Shown here: positions 7,920-17,419 of the stretch, piece after piece
How positions within the stretch are numbered: position 1 is the first letter of the stretch
Layout of the letters: every line of letters begins with the position of its first letter
DNA from: Nitrospirota bacterium
GTDB lineage: Bacteria > Nitrospirota > Nitrospiria > JACQBW01
Reading direction: 5' to 3'
DNA length: 64,000 nucleotides
Assembly: GCA_016194305.1 (NCBI GenBank)
Contig: JACQBW010000011.1
Location: forward strand, 1 to 64,000
The notes under the pieces: model-generated
Databases searched by the model: none
Told to the model about the DNA's origin: nothing
What the model saw: only the letters and a program-made list of their open reading frames with translations
Position numbers and translations under genes: made by a program

Positions 7920-8123
7920 ATGCAATGTTCAAGATGTAAAGGTCATGTGGTTATGGAACTATATCAAGATCTGAGAAGTGAAACCGGTAAATGCGGATTT
8001 TATGGATGGCGTTGCTTGAATTGTGGGGAGGCTGCGGATTCAAATACTCAGTCTCACCGTTATCAACCGTTTTCTCCCCGGATGCCAAGAATTAGAAAAT
8101 GGGGACACCGGTTGCTTAAATAG
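7920..8123 (+). CDS. Small zinc-ribbon protein
   Basis: A 67-residue protein with two CxxC knuckles: C3-x2-C6 at the very start and CLNC near residues 33-36, preceded by GFYGWRC. This would bind one zinc. It resembles small proteins of the form MxCPRC...GWRCLNCGE that are common in Nitrospirota-like genomes and have no assigned function. It lies 47 bp upstream of the hsp20 gene on the same strand and could be cotranscribed. The ribosome site is weak (GGGATAATAAG). Confidence 0.65.
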   Translation: MQCSRCKGHVVMELYQDLRSETGKCGFYGWRCLNCGEAADSNTQSHRYQPFSPRMPRIRKWGHRLLK

Positions 8124-8170
8124 GACTTTAGGCAGGCATGCCTTGAATTAAATATAAAGGAGACTTTAAA

Positions 8171-8677
8171 ATGTTAAATTTACCTAAAAAAGAAGCTGAA
8201 GTCAAAACAAGTGCACCCTGGAGATCTTTTTGGAATCGGAGCGCGAAAGAGAGGGAAATGGACCGACTGTATCGGGAAATTTTTGAAGGGCCCTGGTTTA
8301 GTTTTGGCTGGCCCAAAGAATTAAGAGCGCTCGAAACCGAAAAGGGCGCTCTCGTCCCGAGGATTGAGGTTTATGAGGATCAAAATGACGTGGTGGTCAA
8401 AGCCGAGCTTCCCGGAATGAAAAAGGAGGATCTGGAAATCAAACTTCGAGGGGATATTTTAACCATCAAAGGAGAAAAAACCGTCGAGGAGAAAACAGAA
8501 AAGAAAGAATATTTCTATTCTGAATGCAGCTATGGCGCTTTTGAACGATCCATTGAGATTCCAATCAGTGTCTTGGCTGACAAAATTACCGCGAATTTCA
8601 AGGATGGGTTATTAGAAATCCGTCTTAGAAAAAATGAAGACGTCAAGGGAAAAGAGATCAATATAAAAGTGGCCTGA
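8171..8677 (+). CDS. Small heat-shock protein, Hsp20/alpha-crystallin family
   Basis: A 168-residue ATP-independent holdase chaperone. Residues about 60-158 are the alpha-crystallin domain: VPRIEVYEDQNDVVVKAELPGMKKEDLEI, then GDILTIKGEK, then the family's GAFERSIEIP and DGLLEIRL. The Arg/aromatic-rich N-terminus (residues 18-45) is the usual variable oligomerisation arm. The final KGKEINIKV carries the I-x-I/V tail motif that caps neighbouring subunits. The start has a strong AAGGAG. It sits with a universal stress protein gene downstream, which points to a stress cluster. Confidence 0.92.
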   Translation: MLNLPKKEAEVKTSAPWRSFWNRSAKEREMDRLYREIFEGPWFSFGWPKELRALETEKGALVPRIEVYEDQNDVVVKAELPGMKKEDLEIKLRGDILTIKGEKTVEEKTEKKEYFYSECSYGAFERSIEIPISVLADKITANFKDGLLEIRLRKNEDVKGKEINIKVA

Positions 8678-8749
8678 CGTTTGGCCGGGTCAAATCGACC
8701 AGTTCGATCATGCTCGAACTTAAGCAATAACCGGATGTGAGAATCTAAA

Positions 8750-9439
8750 ATGCTGGTTTCCTCTGTGGAAAAAATAGGCCAGACTATCCGGATCAAAAAA
8801 ATAGTGCTTCCTTTTGACTTTTCGGACTGTTCACGTCAGGCTCTGAATTATGCGGTCTCCTTTGCCAGAGTTTTTGAGGCCAAGATTTTCCTCCTGCATG
8901 TCGTGGCCTTATCTCCCTATGTACCTGAAATATCCATTTCGCTTGAAGGAGATCAACTCGGATTGAAAAAAAAACTGAGTGAAATGGTAAACCGGGAAGT
9001 GTCCCTGATTAAGGAAATGGGAATTGAGAGTGAAGGATACTGTGTTATTGGAGAACCAACTCTTGAAATTGTCAACTTTGCAGAGGAGCAATTTGCGGAT
9101 CTGATCATGATGGGTACACATGGACGGACCGGTTTTACCCATATTTTGTTGGGAAGCACCACTGAGCGGGTTATTGAACGCGCACCTTGCCCCGTGTTGA
9201 CCCTAAAGGTCAAGAGAGAGGCGCCTTTGAAATCTGAAATGCAAACGACAAGCCTAAGCGGGAACGAAAAAAGTCACATCCCTCCTGCAGAAAATAGGAA
9301 TTCCGGATCTTGTCGGGTCTGTTCCGAGCCTGCACAGGATATAATTTGCGATAAATGCAAGGTTCGCATCCAGGCTGAAGCCTTTGAGCAGAAATCAAAA
9401 GTTGAAAGGGCGGGGAAGGTCGAAACAGCCCGGAAATAG
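8750..9439 (+). CDS. Universal stress protein with C-terminal zinc ribbon
   Basis: A 229-residue protein. Residues 15-160 are a UspA fold with IVLPFDFSDCS at the first strand and GTHGRTG...LLGSTTE, which fits the ATP-binding G-x2-G-x9-G-S motif. A roughly 30-residue linker follows, then CRVC...CDKC (CxxC, 8 residues, CxxC), a probable zinc ribbon, and a charged tail. UspA alone is about 145 residues; the ribbon extension is unusual and might recruit a partner or nucleic acid. It lies directly after hsp20 on the same strand. Confidence 0.85.
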   Translation: MLVSSVEKIGQTIRIKKIVLPFDFSDCSRQALNYAVSFARVFEAKIFLLHVVALSPYVPEISISLEGDQLGLKKKLSEMVNREVSLIKEMGIESEGYCVIGEPTLEIVNFAEEQFADLIMMGTHGRTGFTHILLGSTTERVIERAPCPVLTLKVKREAPLKSEMQTTSLSGNEKSHIPPAENRNSGSCRVCSEPAQDIICDKCKVRIQAEAFEQKSKVERAGKVETARK

Positions 9440-9461
9440 CGGATGACACGTTCCGTATCTC

Positions 9462-10823
9462 CTATCCATTCAAGTTAACAGTTTCCATATAGTCTGCTAC
9501 CCGGCATCGCCATTTCATTTCTTCTTCGATTCGGTGTCTTAATGCGTCCGCAGGTGCTGGCTCTCCATGCGTAATAAAAGTCTCCTTCGGTGAGCTCTCA
9601 AATTGTTTTAACCAGTTCAAAATTTCACGGTAGTCGGCATGGGAAGAAAGCTGGTCAATGGCGACCACCTCCGCATTGACCGGAATATAGTGCCCATGAA
9701 TTTTTATACTTTTGGCTCCATTCACCATATCCGCTCCCCTAGTTCCCCCTGCTTGAAATCCGACAAATAATATGGTGTTCCTCCCATCGGGAGCAAAAGC
9801 TTCGAGATGATGAAGAATTCGACCGCCGGAGGCCATACCACTCGCTGAAATAATGATCATGGGATCCCTCAGGCTGTTCAGTTTCTTTGATTCCTCCAAA
9901 CTATTGACAAAACGGGCGGCCGATCCCAGATCCCGGCATTGTGCCAAAGTCAATCGATGTTCCTTTTGATGTTCCAAATAGATTTCGGTCGCTTCAACTG
10001 CCATCGGACTGTTCAGGTAGACTGGGATATCCGGAATGGCATTTGTAGATTTTAGGCGATGGATGTAATAAAGAATCGTTTGGGCCCGACCCACGGCAAA
10101 TGATGGAATCAAAAGAACTCCTCCCCGTTTTACCGTGCGATTGATGACTTCTGACAAAACGATGCCAGGGTCTGCCGGATCGTGAAGCCGGTCTCCGTAG
10201 GTCGACTCGAGTACCAGATAATCGGTTCGACGGACTACGACGGGGGGATTCATGATCAGATCTTGAGGCCGGCCCAAATCTCCAGTAAATAAAACAGAGG
10301 TCCGGGGGCCCGTCAGCTTGACGAGGGAAGAACCGACAATATGGCCCGCCGGCTGGAATCGACAATGAATACTATTTCCAAGGTCTATCTCCTGGTCAAA
10401 GTCGACAGGAACTAACCGAAGGAGCGACCGCTCTGCATCCTGACGGGTATATAACGGCCGGGGCGGGACATGTTTTGAATAGCGATGCGCATCAGCAAAC
10501 TTTGCTTCTTCCTCCTGAAGGTGTCCGCTGTCCGGTAGAAGGATTGAACAGAGATCCCTTGTTCCCTTACTGCAATAAACCTTTCCCGTAAATCCATTTT
10601 TCACGAGTAGGGGAAGATATCCGGTGTGATCGATGTGGGCATGCGTTAATACCACAGTATCTATTTCTTCAGCGCGAATGGGTAACGGGGCCCAATTTCT
10701 TAATCTGAGTTGTTTGAAACCCTGAAAAAGTCCGCAGTCTACAAGAATTTTTCGTTTACCTTCTACTATTAAGTATTTGGAGCCTGTCACGGTGCCGGCG
10801 GCGCCTAGAAATGTAATTTCCAT
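9462..10823 (-). CDS. MBL-fold beta-CASP ribonuclease-like protein
   Basis: A 453-residue metallo-beta-lactamase protein of the beta-CASP group, the family of CPSF73 and bacterial RNA exonucleases. HAHIDH at residues 61-66 is the zinc-binding motif 2, AGHIVGSS and FTGDLG supply motifs 3 and 4, ESTYGDR is beta-CASP motif A region, and ASGMASGGRILHHL contains motif C. The C-terminal LSSHADYREIL and THGEP complete the metal site. All metal ligands are present, so it should be active, most likely on RNA. It is convergent with the USP gene and stands alone. Confidence 0.88.
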   Translation of the reverse strand: MEITFLGAAGTVTGSKYLIVEGKRKILVDCGLFQGFKQLRLRNWAPLPIRAEEIDTVVLTHAHIDHTGYLPLLVKNGFTGKVYCSKGTRDLCSILLPDSGHLQEEEAKFADAHRYSKHVPPRPLYTRQDAERSLLRLVPVDFDQEIDLGNSIHCRFQPAGHIVGSSLVKLTGPRTSVLFTGDLGRPQDLIMNPPVVVRRTDYLVLESTYGDRLHDPADPGIVLSEVINRTVKRGGVLLIPSFAVGRAQTILYYIHRLKSTNAIPDIPVYLNSPMAVEATEIYLEHQKEHRLTLAQCRDLGSAARFVNSLEESKKLNSLRDPMIIISASGMASGGRILHHLEAFAPDGRNTILFVGFQAGGTRGADMVNGAKSIKIHGHYIPVNAEVVAIDQLSSHADYREILNWLKQFESSPKETFITHGEPAPADALRHRIEEEMKWRCRVADYMETVNLNG

Positions 10824-11037
10824 ATCTCTATCCCTGGTCCAGTTTTATCCTTGCGTTGATCATGCCTCGCCTTCGGGTTCTAACCTGAGTTGAGCGATTC
10901 GCCAGGGAATGTACTTCCATTGCGAACGATTCCCGAAAGGTGTATAAAAAAGGATAACTCAATCTTCAAAAGTGTCCCCCGGTGAGGAAGTACATCATTA
11001 AAATCATTTAGAAGTCAAGCTTCCAGTCCGAGCCCAA

Positions 11038-11613
11038 ATGAAACAAGATCGAGATAATTATTTCAAGAATGCCATGAAACTGAAAATAGGTGTTATGGGG
11101 TCTGCAACGGGTAAGCTTTCCAAGGAGCAGAGATTGATTTCCTACAAACTCGGCCAAGCGATCGCCGAAAATGGCTGTGTCACGATAACAGGCGCATGTC
11201 CCGGATTGCCCTTCGAAGCGGCAAAGGGGGCAGCAGAGGTGGGCGGCCTCGTTGTCGGAATTTCGCCGGCACTCAGCAGATCGGAACATATCATGAGGTA
11301 TCGTTCTCCAGTAAAGTACCACCATATTTTGATTTACACAGGAAGCGGTCTGATGGGACGAGAAGTGGTCAACATACGAAGCTCTGATATCATCATTATT
11401 GTTGGTGGCCGATCGGGAACATTGGGGGAATTTTCGATCGCGTATGATGAAGGAAAGCTCATCGGTATTCTTGAAGGAAGTGGCGGAATCACTTCTGAAA
11501 TAAAAGATATCGTCAGAATCATCAAAAAGAAAACCGGATCAAAGATGATATACGACAGCAATCCAAATACCCTCGTTCAAAAACTGATCGAATATTTCGC
11601 TCAAAAAACATAA
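11038..11613 (+). CDS. LOG/SLOG-family protein (TIGR00725-like)
   Basis: A 191-residue Rossmann-like protein of the LOG family (nucleotide phosphoribohydrolases, often mis-named lysine decarboxylases). IGVMGSATG is the first nucleotide-binding turn, TGACPGLPFEAAKGA the second, and VGGRSGTLGEFSIAYDEGK matches the PGGxGTxxE catalytic signature with Gly replacing Pro. Substrate is unknown; the TIGR00725 branch is not proven to make cytokinin-like bases. The first 12 residues are poorly conserved and the true start may be ATG 11074. Neither has a clear ribosome site. Confidence 0.75.
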   Translation: MKQDRDNYFKNAMKLKIGVMGSATGKLSKEQRLISYKLGQAIAENGCVTITGACPGLPFEAAKGAAEVGGLVVGISPALSRSEHIMRYRSPVKYHHILIYTGSGLMGREVVNIRSSDIIIIVGGRSGTLGEFSIAYDEGKLIGILEGSGGITSEIKDIVRIIKKKTGSKMIYDSNPNTLVQKLIEYFAQKT

Positions 11614-11728
11614 ATCCTTGAATGGATAAACACCACGTGGAGTCCGTGAGAAGTCCTTAAATATTTGATTGATTTATTCCTTACCAAACGCTAAATTAAC
11701 ATGAGTCTCGCATCATTGTTCATACTAA

Positions 11729-12706
<978 letters not shown>

Positions 12707-12765
12707 CAATATTGAATGCCAAACTTTTGCCTTCAATGTGACAACCTTAAATGACAAGGAGTCTA

Positions 12766-13566
12766 ATGATTAAGAAAAGCCTGGCCTGTTTAATTCTTTT
12801 GATGTCCATTCAACCCGCATTTGCAATTGACGATGTCAATGACTATCCAATCACCACGAACGTCAGAGGGTTATCCGGTTATTATTATGTCGATTCCGTT
12901 CAAACCCTTCAGCCGGGAAAATTTCAGGCCTCTCTTTTTGGAATTGGATTTTCAAATGATGCGGCTGACTATAAAAAGGGGACCGGTGAAGCGGTTTTGT
13001 CTGTCGGATTGCTTGACGGATTTGAAGGCGCTCTGGTTATTCCCTATATTGTACAAAGCGGAAGCATGAATGGGCTGGGAGATATCAAACTTGCAGGCAA
13101 AATTCATTTATTGGATCAGCTTGACGAAGACATTCCTGCTCTGGCTCTTGCCGCTTCTATTGAATTTCCCACCGGAGATAATAATAAAGGTCTTCGGATC
13201 GTCAACAGTTACGGAGCCGATCTGATGCTGGTCGCCCAGTCTAAAATCGATCTTCCCGATTATTCATTTAATCTGGTCGCCGAAGGGGGCATTTATGCCC
13301 AGGATATCAGTCAAACAACAGAGGAAAGGCATGCTCTGTTTGGAGCCGCCGGTCATTTTCCACTCGATGATATATGGGTCATCATTGTTGAAGGAGTGGG
13401 TACCAGCGGATATGGAAACAGTCTGGACTATACCACCTTTTCCGGTTCGTTGCGCCTCTTTATGAAAAAGTTTACTCTGACTGCGGGCATTGCGAGAACT
13501 CTGGCTACTGGACAAAATGCTTCAACCGGCAACAGCGTGCAAGGTTCTCTCAACTTTCCGTTCTAG
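12766..13566 (+). CDS. Outer-membrane beta-barrel protein
   Basis: From ATG 12766 (AAGGAG four bases upstream; an in-frame ATG at 12751 actually contains the ribosome site) the protein has 266 residues. A signal peptide ends near AFA at about residue 20. The rest is made of alternating short strands such as GKFQASLFGIGF, LALAASIEFPTG and FTLTAGIARTLATG, ending in Phe, typical of a 10-12 stranded outer-membrane barrel. It resembles the loosely defined porin or DUF3187/MetA-type barrels; substrate unknown. Confidence 0.7.
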   Translation: MIKKSLACLILLMSIQPAFAIDDVNDYPITTNVRGLSGYYYVDSVQTLQPGKFQASLFGIGFSNDAADYKKGTGEAVLSVGLLDGFEGALVIPYIVQSGSMNGLGDIKLAGKIHLLDQLDEDIPALALAASIEFPTGDNNKGLRIVNSYGADLMLVAQSKIDLPDYSFNLVAEGGIYAQDISQTTEERHALFGAAGHFPLDDIWVIIVEGVGTSGYGNSLDYTTFSGSLRLFMKKFTLTAGIARTLATGQNASTGNSVQGSLNFPF

Positions 13567-13624
13567 AGACAACAGAGCAACAACCATTCTGCAGTAGCCG
13601 GTTTTTAAAAACGGTGCGATCTGC

Positions 13625-13747
13625 AGGTTGTTCAAAAACCTCCAGATACTAGGCCGCAGTTTTAAGGGCGATTGAGGCGTACATTACAAAGTACGCTGAA
13701 AACGGCCGAAAAACGAGAATGCAGCAGATGGACTTTTTCAACAACCT
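13625..13747. repeat. MITE-like intergenic repeat, copy 1
   Basis: A 123-bp element bounded by inverted ends: AGGTTGTTCAAAAA at the left and the complement of AGGTTGTTGAAAAA at the right. Inside is a second hairpin (GCGTAC ... GTACGC). On the minus strand the inner part begins CATCTGCTGCATTCTC, shared almost exactly with the element at 58508-58670. It fills the space between the convergent barrel and helicase genes and ends one base before the helicase stop codon. Confidence 0.6.
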
Positions 13748-13748
13748 A

Positions 13749-15380
13749 CTAGTTTCCCGGTTTGGGTCTTCTCGCTCTGGTCATAACCGGCATCATATAG
13801 ACCTCTTTGCCTCGAAGCGCCTCTTTTTTCTCACCGAACTTTTTTTCTCCGGCTTTTTCTCTTTTTTCGGACTCTGATCCCCGATGTTTGCGCTGAAATC
13901 CCCGGTCCGCCCGCCCATCCCGGTCGCGATATCGAGAATCGGTTCGAGATTCGGAGCGGAAGCCTCTTTTGAATTCATCCTTATCGTTGTTTTCGACAGG
14001 TTCAACATGGTCAAACAGGTAAAGAAGCGCCGAAGCGACATCCTCCGGTGTATAAACCGAATAAAGCTCTTTTAACCAGGGGGTATATTTTTTGACGGCT
14101 CCTTTATTTAATACCTCAGCGATCTTGTTTTGAACGCCCTTGATTCGAGCATTTTTCACCTCGTGGTCTGAAGGAAGCTCTTTCTTGTCGATTCGAGTTT
14201 TCGACTGCGCCTGGATCGTTTTAAGGTCCCTGAATTCATGAGGCGAGATCAATGTGATTGCCACCCCTTCCATACCCGCACGGCCGGTGCGGCCAATCCG
14301 GTGAATATAGGTTTCAGTATTCTTGGGAAGATTGTAATTAATGACGTGAGAAACCGCCGACACATTGAGCCCACGGGCAGCGACATCTGTTGCCACCAGA
14401 ATTTTCACCGTACCATCCCGGAATTTTTTCATCACCTTGTCCCGTTGCGCCTGACTCAGATCCCCGTGGATCGCTTCACTGACATGGCCGGCTTTGTTTA
14501 AGCGGGCTGTCAGTGTATCCACGTTTTGCTTGGTTTCACAGAAGATAAGCGTCAGAAGAGGCTGATGGACATCGAGAATCCTACAGAGGGCGTCAAACCG
14601 GTGGTGTCCGGAAGTTTCATAATAGAATTGCGTGACGCTTTCAACCGTAACATTTTTCTTGCTGATTCGAATTTCATGCGGGTTTCGCATATATTTACGT
14701 CCAATCTGTAAAATTGGATCAGAGAGAGTGGCTGAAAATAAAAGAGTCTGCCGTTCTTTTGGCGTCTCATTTAAAAGGGTCTTGATATCGTCTATAAAAC
14801 CCATGTCCAGCATAATATCGGCTTCGTCCAAAACAACAGTCTGGACATTTTGAAGGCGAAGGGTTTTGCGATTCAGGTGATCGATTAATCTCCCGGGCGT
14901 TCCCACAACGATGTGAGCCCCCCTTCTCAAACCGTCCAGCTGGACAACGATAGACTGGCCTCCGTAAACGGGCAATGAATGGATTCCTTTGTCTCTGCCG
15001 ATCCGGTTGATCTCTTCAGAAACCTGGATTGCCAGTTCCCGGGTCGGCGCCATAATAAGCGCCTGGACTTTTCGGTCCGATGGGTCAATTTTTTCGATAA
15101 TGGGAATGCCAAATGCGGCTGTTTTTCCTGTACCAGTTTGAGCCTGTCCAATGACATCGGCACCGTTTAATGCATATTCAAGCGTGCTGACCTGGATGGG
15201 AGAGGGCTCTTTAAAGCCCATTCGCGCCAAGGCTTTCAATACGAGCGGGCTTATTTTAAAATCCTCAAATAAAATCTTCTTTTCGGAAGAAAAAGCCGGA
15301 CTGGGGATTTCGGGGGGCATGGGTGTAGAATGAGATGGGCGCATCTCTCGCGTCAAACTATCCATTATTGTTTGTTCCAT
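13749..15380 (-). CDS. DEAD-box ATP-dependent RNA helicase
   Basis: A 543-residue RNA helicase. The Q motif FKEPSPIQ precedes AQTGTGKT (80-87), PTRELA, TPGR, LDEAD, SAT, the second-domain ATDVAARGL and HRIGRTGR, so both RecA domains are complete. A C-terminal extension of about 130 residues ends in an Arg/Asp/Gly/Lys-rich tail (SRTDSRYRDRDGRADRG), as in DeaD/RhlE-type enzymes that remodel rRNA or mRNA structure in the cold. The first 35 residues are a disordered Pro/Ser segment; a later start (for example the ATG encoding residue 6) is possible. Confidence 0.92.
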   Translation of the reverse strand: MEQTIMDSLTREMRPSHSTPMPPEIPSPAFSSEKKILFEDFKISPLVLKALARMGFKEPSPIQVSTLEYALNGADVIGQAQTGTGKTAAFGIPIIEKIDPSDRKVQALIMAPTRELAIQVSEEINRIGRDKGIHSLPVYGGQSIVVQLDGLRRGAHIVVGTPGRLIDHLNRKTLRLQNVQTVVLDEADIMLDMGFIDDIKTLLNETPKERQTLLFSATLSDPILQIGRKYMRNPHEIRISKKNVTVESVTQFYYETSGHHRFDALCRILDVHQPLLTLIFCETKQNVDTLTARLNKAGHVSEAIHGDLSQAQRDKVMKKFRDGTVKILVATDVAARGLNVSAVSHVINYNLPKNTETYIHRIGRTGRAGMEGVAITLISPHEFRDLKTIQAQSKTRIDKKELPSDHEVKNARIKGVQNKIAEVLNKGAVKKYTPWLKELYSVYTPEDVASALLYLFDHVEPVENNDKDEFKRGFRSESRTDSRYRDRDGRADRGFQRKHRGSESEKREKAGEKKFGEKKEALRGKEVYMMPVMTRARRPKPGN

Positions 15381-15667
15381 TCCTGGTAAAAGATTAGTTT
15401 ATGTTGAAAGGAGTGACTCAGACAGATCAAACAAGATTTGAGAGGACATTTCAGCAGAAACTAACGTGATTGCCTGGCGCAATCATCTGTTTATTAAATT
15501 ATGACTTGTGACTATATCTCATGCGGTGGTGAAATTGCAAGTAAATTATTTTTATGTCAGGCCGATTTTGAAAAAAGCTTTTTTGTTGTTCTCCTGTTTC
15601 AAAACTTGTATGATGCCGACAAGGTATTTGAGGATAAGATAGATAGGGTGTACCAGGCGTAACCTTC

Positions 15668-15748
15668 TATCAAGGCAAACTGCCGGCGACGGCAGGACGC
15701 AAAGCCATCGGGTCTCACCTTTCTGTTTGAGATAGCCGGGTTGCCGAG
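15668..15748 (+). ncRNA. cyclic di-GMP-I riboswitch (GEMM) aptamer
   Basis: The sequence carries the GEMM-I hallmarks in order: AGGCAAACTG (from 15673), a GC hairpin CTGCCGGCGACGGCAG, GACGCAAAGCCATCGGG and TAGCCGGGTTGCC (15734-15744). GGCAA and TTGCC pair as stem P1. This aptamer binds the second messenger c-di-GMP. It lies 75 bp upstream of a PilZ-domain gene on the same strand. The 3' strand of P1 is also the 5' arm of the following terminator, so ligand binding should prevent termination (an ON switch); that is inferred from pairing only. Confidence 0.9.
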
Positions 15749-15790
15749 GTGACAAGATTGTCTTGTCGTTTCGGCAATCCGGCTTTTTTT
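15735..15790 (+). terminator. riboswitch-controlled intrinsic terminator
   Basis: GCCGGGTTGCCGA (15735-15747) pairs with TCGGCAATCCGGC (15771-15783) with one G-U pair, followed by seven T residues. The 5' arm overlaps the end of the c-di-GMP aptamer. Confidence 0.88.
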
Positions 15791-15822
15791 ACGTTTAAAC
15801 GAAAATGAGCGAATGAGGGTAG

Positions 15823-16176
15823 ATGCCTACTAAAGTCTTCGAAACCAATCGCCGGAACTTCAGAAGAATAGAAGTTGAATTAAAGGGTTCCTTTAACATA
15901 CTCGGTCAGGAACAAAGTGAAGGATGTGCAGAAATTCAGAATGTGGGATTTGGTGGGGCCATGTTTATCGCCTCCGCTCCGTTAAACCGTGGGGAATTAA
16001 TCGAAATGACGATCTACTGTCGTGAAATCGAAATTCCTTTTCACGCTCAGGTAGTCTGGATTGAAACATTGACTCCTAGTTTACCCGTTGAATTTAAGTT
16101 TGGGGTCAAATACACAAAGATTTCCGCGTTAGAACAAAATTACCTGTCTTTGATTATCGGTTCGATTAAAAAATAG
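15823..16176 (+). CDS. PilZ-domain protein under riboswitch control
   Basis: A 117-residue single-domain PilZ protein. Near the N-terminus RRNFRR contains the RxxxR c-di-GMP motif (R10/R14 or R11/R15). The second motif [D/N]xSxxG appears as N40-VGFG-G45, with Gly where Ser is usual, so binding may be altered. It lies 32 nt after the riboswitch terminator, with GAGGGT before the ATG. The same messenger would therefore control both its synthesis and its activity. It converges with a second PilZ gene at 16199-16552. Confidence 0.82.
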   Translation: MPTKVFETNRRNFRRIEVELKGSFNILGQEQSEGCAEIQNVGFGGAMFIASAPLNRGELIEMTIYCREIEIPFHAQVVWIETLTPSLPVEFKFGVKYTKISALEQNYLSLIIGSIKK

Positions 16177-16198
16177 TTCAAAGAAGAGAACTCAGGTG

Positions 16199-16552
16199 TC
16201 AGGAATTCATACTGTTCGATTCTCTCGAAACGAGGTATTGGTAAAGATCCTGATGCTCAGTCGCATTGATTTCATTTTCAAATTCTATGCCGATGCTGCC
16301 AAATTCTTTTTTCTTTTCTTCCGTTCGGATCTTTCCGGAAAACTGATAGTCGACCGGTCCTTTTCCCACGTCACAGAATAATTTGATTTTGACTCGCGAT
16401 CCTTTGATCACCTTCTCTTTTGTGTAAACTCCGATGCCCCGTCTCGAGATTTCTTCTATCGGACCGGATATTCGGGTCTCTGATTCAAGCATTTCAATTA
16501 GCGCCAGTCCGGATAATGGAATTCGAGGATATTTTCGGTTGAATTCTGCCAT
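16199..16552 (-). CDS. PilZ-domain protein
   Basis: A 117-residue PilZ protein. RKYPR (residues 6-10) supplies RxxxR and E34-IS-RR-G39 supplies the [D/N]xSxxG motif with Glu for Asp/Asn. The C-terminal half continues the six-stranded barrel (KIRTEEKKKEFGSIGIEF). Its effector target is unknown. It is convergent with the riboswitch-controlled PilZ gene, with a gap of 22 bp, and the two are only weakly alike in sequence. Confidence 0.8.
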   Translation of the reverse strand: MAEFNRKYPRIPLSGLALIEMLESETRISGPIEEISRRGIGVYTKEKVIKGSRVKIKLFCDVGKGPVDYQFSGKIRTEEKKKEFGSIGIEFENEINATEHQDLYQYLVSRESNSMNS

Positions 16553-16625
16553 TCATGACTCCTGTCTAATTGGGGGATTCTTTAAAGATATCGTATCGTC
16601 TGGACCTGTCAAACCGAGGAAGGAG

Positions 16626-17405
16626 TTACTTCTTTTTTTCTTCCAACTTTTTTAAACGGGTTTCCACAATAAAGCGGTTCGGATAACTAGGCAATATTTC
16701 CCGGAAAGCCTGAATAGCCTCCTCCTTTCGCCCGATCTCTTCGAGACAAACACCACGCTCGTATTTTGCTTCAATCCAGTATGGGGAATCTGAAAAAGTC
16801 TTGATAAACGCCTCCATTCCCTTCAATCCTTCTTCGTACTTTTGCTCAATGAGCGATGTCATGGCGACCTGAAATGAGGCCCGGTCGACCCATTTTCCCT
16901 TCGGATATTTCTTGATCAGTTCTTCCCATTCTATTTTGCTCTGTGCCAAATCACCCTGGTTGAAGTAAATGTCCCCGATCTTATAAAGATATTCATCTTC
17001 GTTGAGATGATCCGGGGTTTCTTCGATGAGCTTTTGATACTCTCCGATTGCCAGTCGCGGTTCGTTAAATTCCTTTTCATACATTTCGGCAAGATGCCCC
17101 CGCGTGGAAAGAACGAAATCTGACGCCGGATAGTCGACGATGATCTTGTGAAAGTAGTCGAGACCTCTCTGGGGCTCTTTGAGATATAAATAGGAAATCA
17201 TCCCGGCCCAGTAGTAGGCTTCTGGGGCCTGCCGGCTTTTAGGATAACTTTCTGCGATCTGGAGGTAAATCGAGCGGGAGGTCTGGTAGTTCCCAGACCG
17301 GAATGCTTTTTCGGCCTCTTTGAGCTGAGTTTGGACTTGGTGCGAACAGGTAGATAAGGAAAGGACTATAAAGATCAGGATTCCGGCCGCAGAGACGTAG
17401 GTCAC
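16626..17405 (-). CDS. TPR lipoprotein, BamD/YbgF-like
   Basis: About 259 residues from a GTG at 17405, which has GAGGAGA five bases upstream; an upstream TTG at 17423 overlapping the gyrA stop is the other option. A signal peptide ends at LSLSTC, a probable lipobox with lipidated Cys. Tetratricopeptide repeats fill the rest: KAFRSGNYQTSRSIYLQIAESYPKS, then DYFHKIIVDYPAS and others to the C-terminal EAIQAFREILPSYPN. This layout fits outer-membrane scaffold lipoproteins such as BamD or CpoB; the exact role is open. It directly follows gyrA and is probably cotranscribed. Confidence 0.72.
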   Translation of the reverse strand: MTYVSAAGILIFIVLSLSTCSHQVQTQLKEAEKAFRSGNYQTSRSIYLQIAESYPKSRQAPEAYYWAGMISYLYLKEPQRGLDYFHKIIVDYPASDFVLSTRGHLAEMYEKEFNEPRLAIGEYQKLIEETPDHLNEDEYLYKIGDIYFNQGDLAQSKIEWEELIKKYPKGKWVDRASFQVAMTSLIEQKYEEGLKGMEAFIKTFSDSPYWIEAKYERGVCLEEIGRKEEAIQAFREILPSYPNRFIVETRLKKLEEKKK

Positions 17406-17419
17406 TACGTCTCCTCTTT

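Noticed and set aside
11630-11650. CACCACGTGGAG, similar to the centre of parS
   Set aside because: Only the inner CCACGTGG matches; the outer four bases on each side of the 16-bp parS differ.
15571-15584. Palindrome AAAAAAGCTTTTTT upstream of the riboswitch
   Set aside because: Low GC, no matching hairpin context; could be chance in an AT-rich gap.
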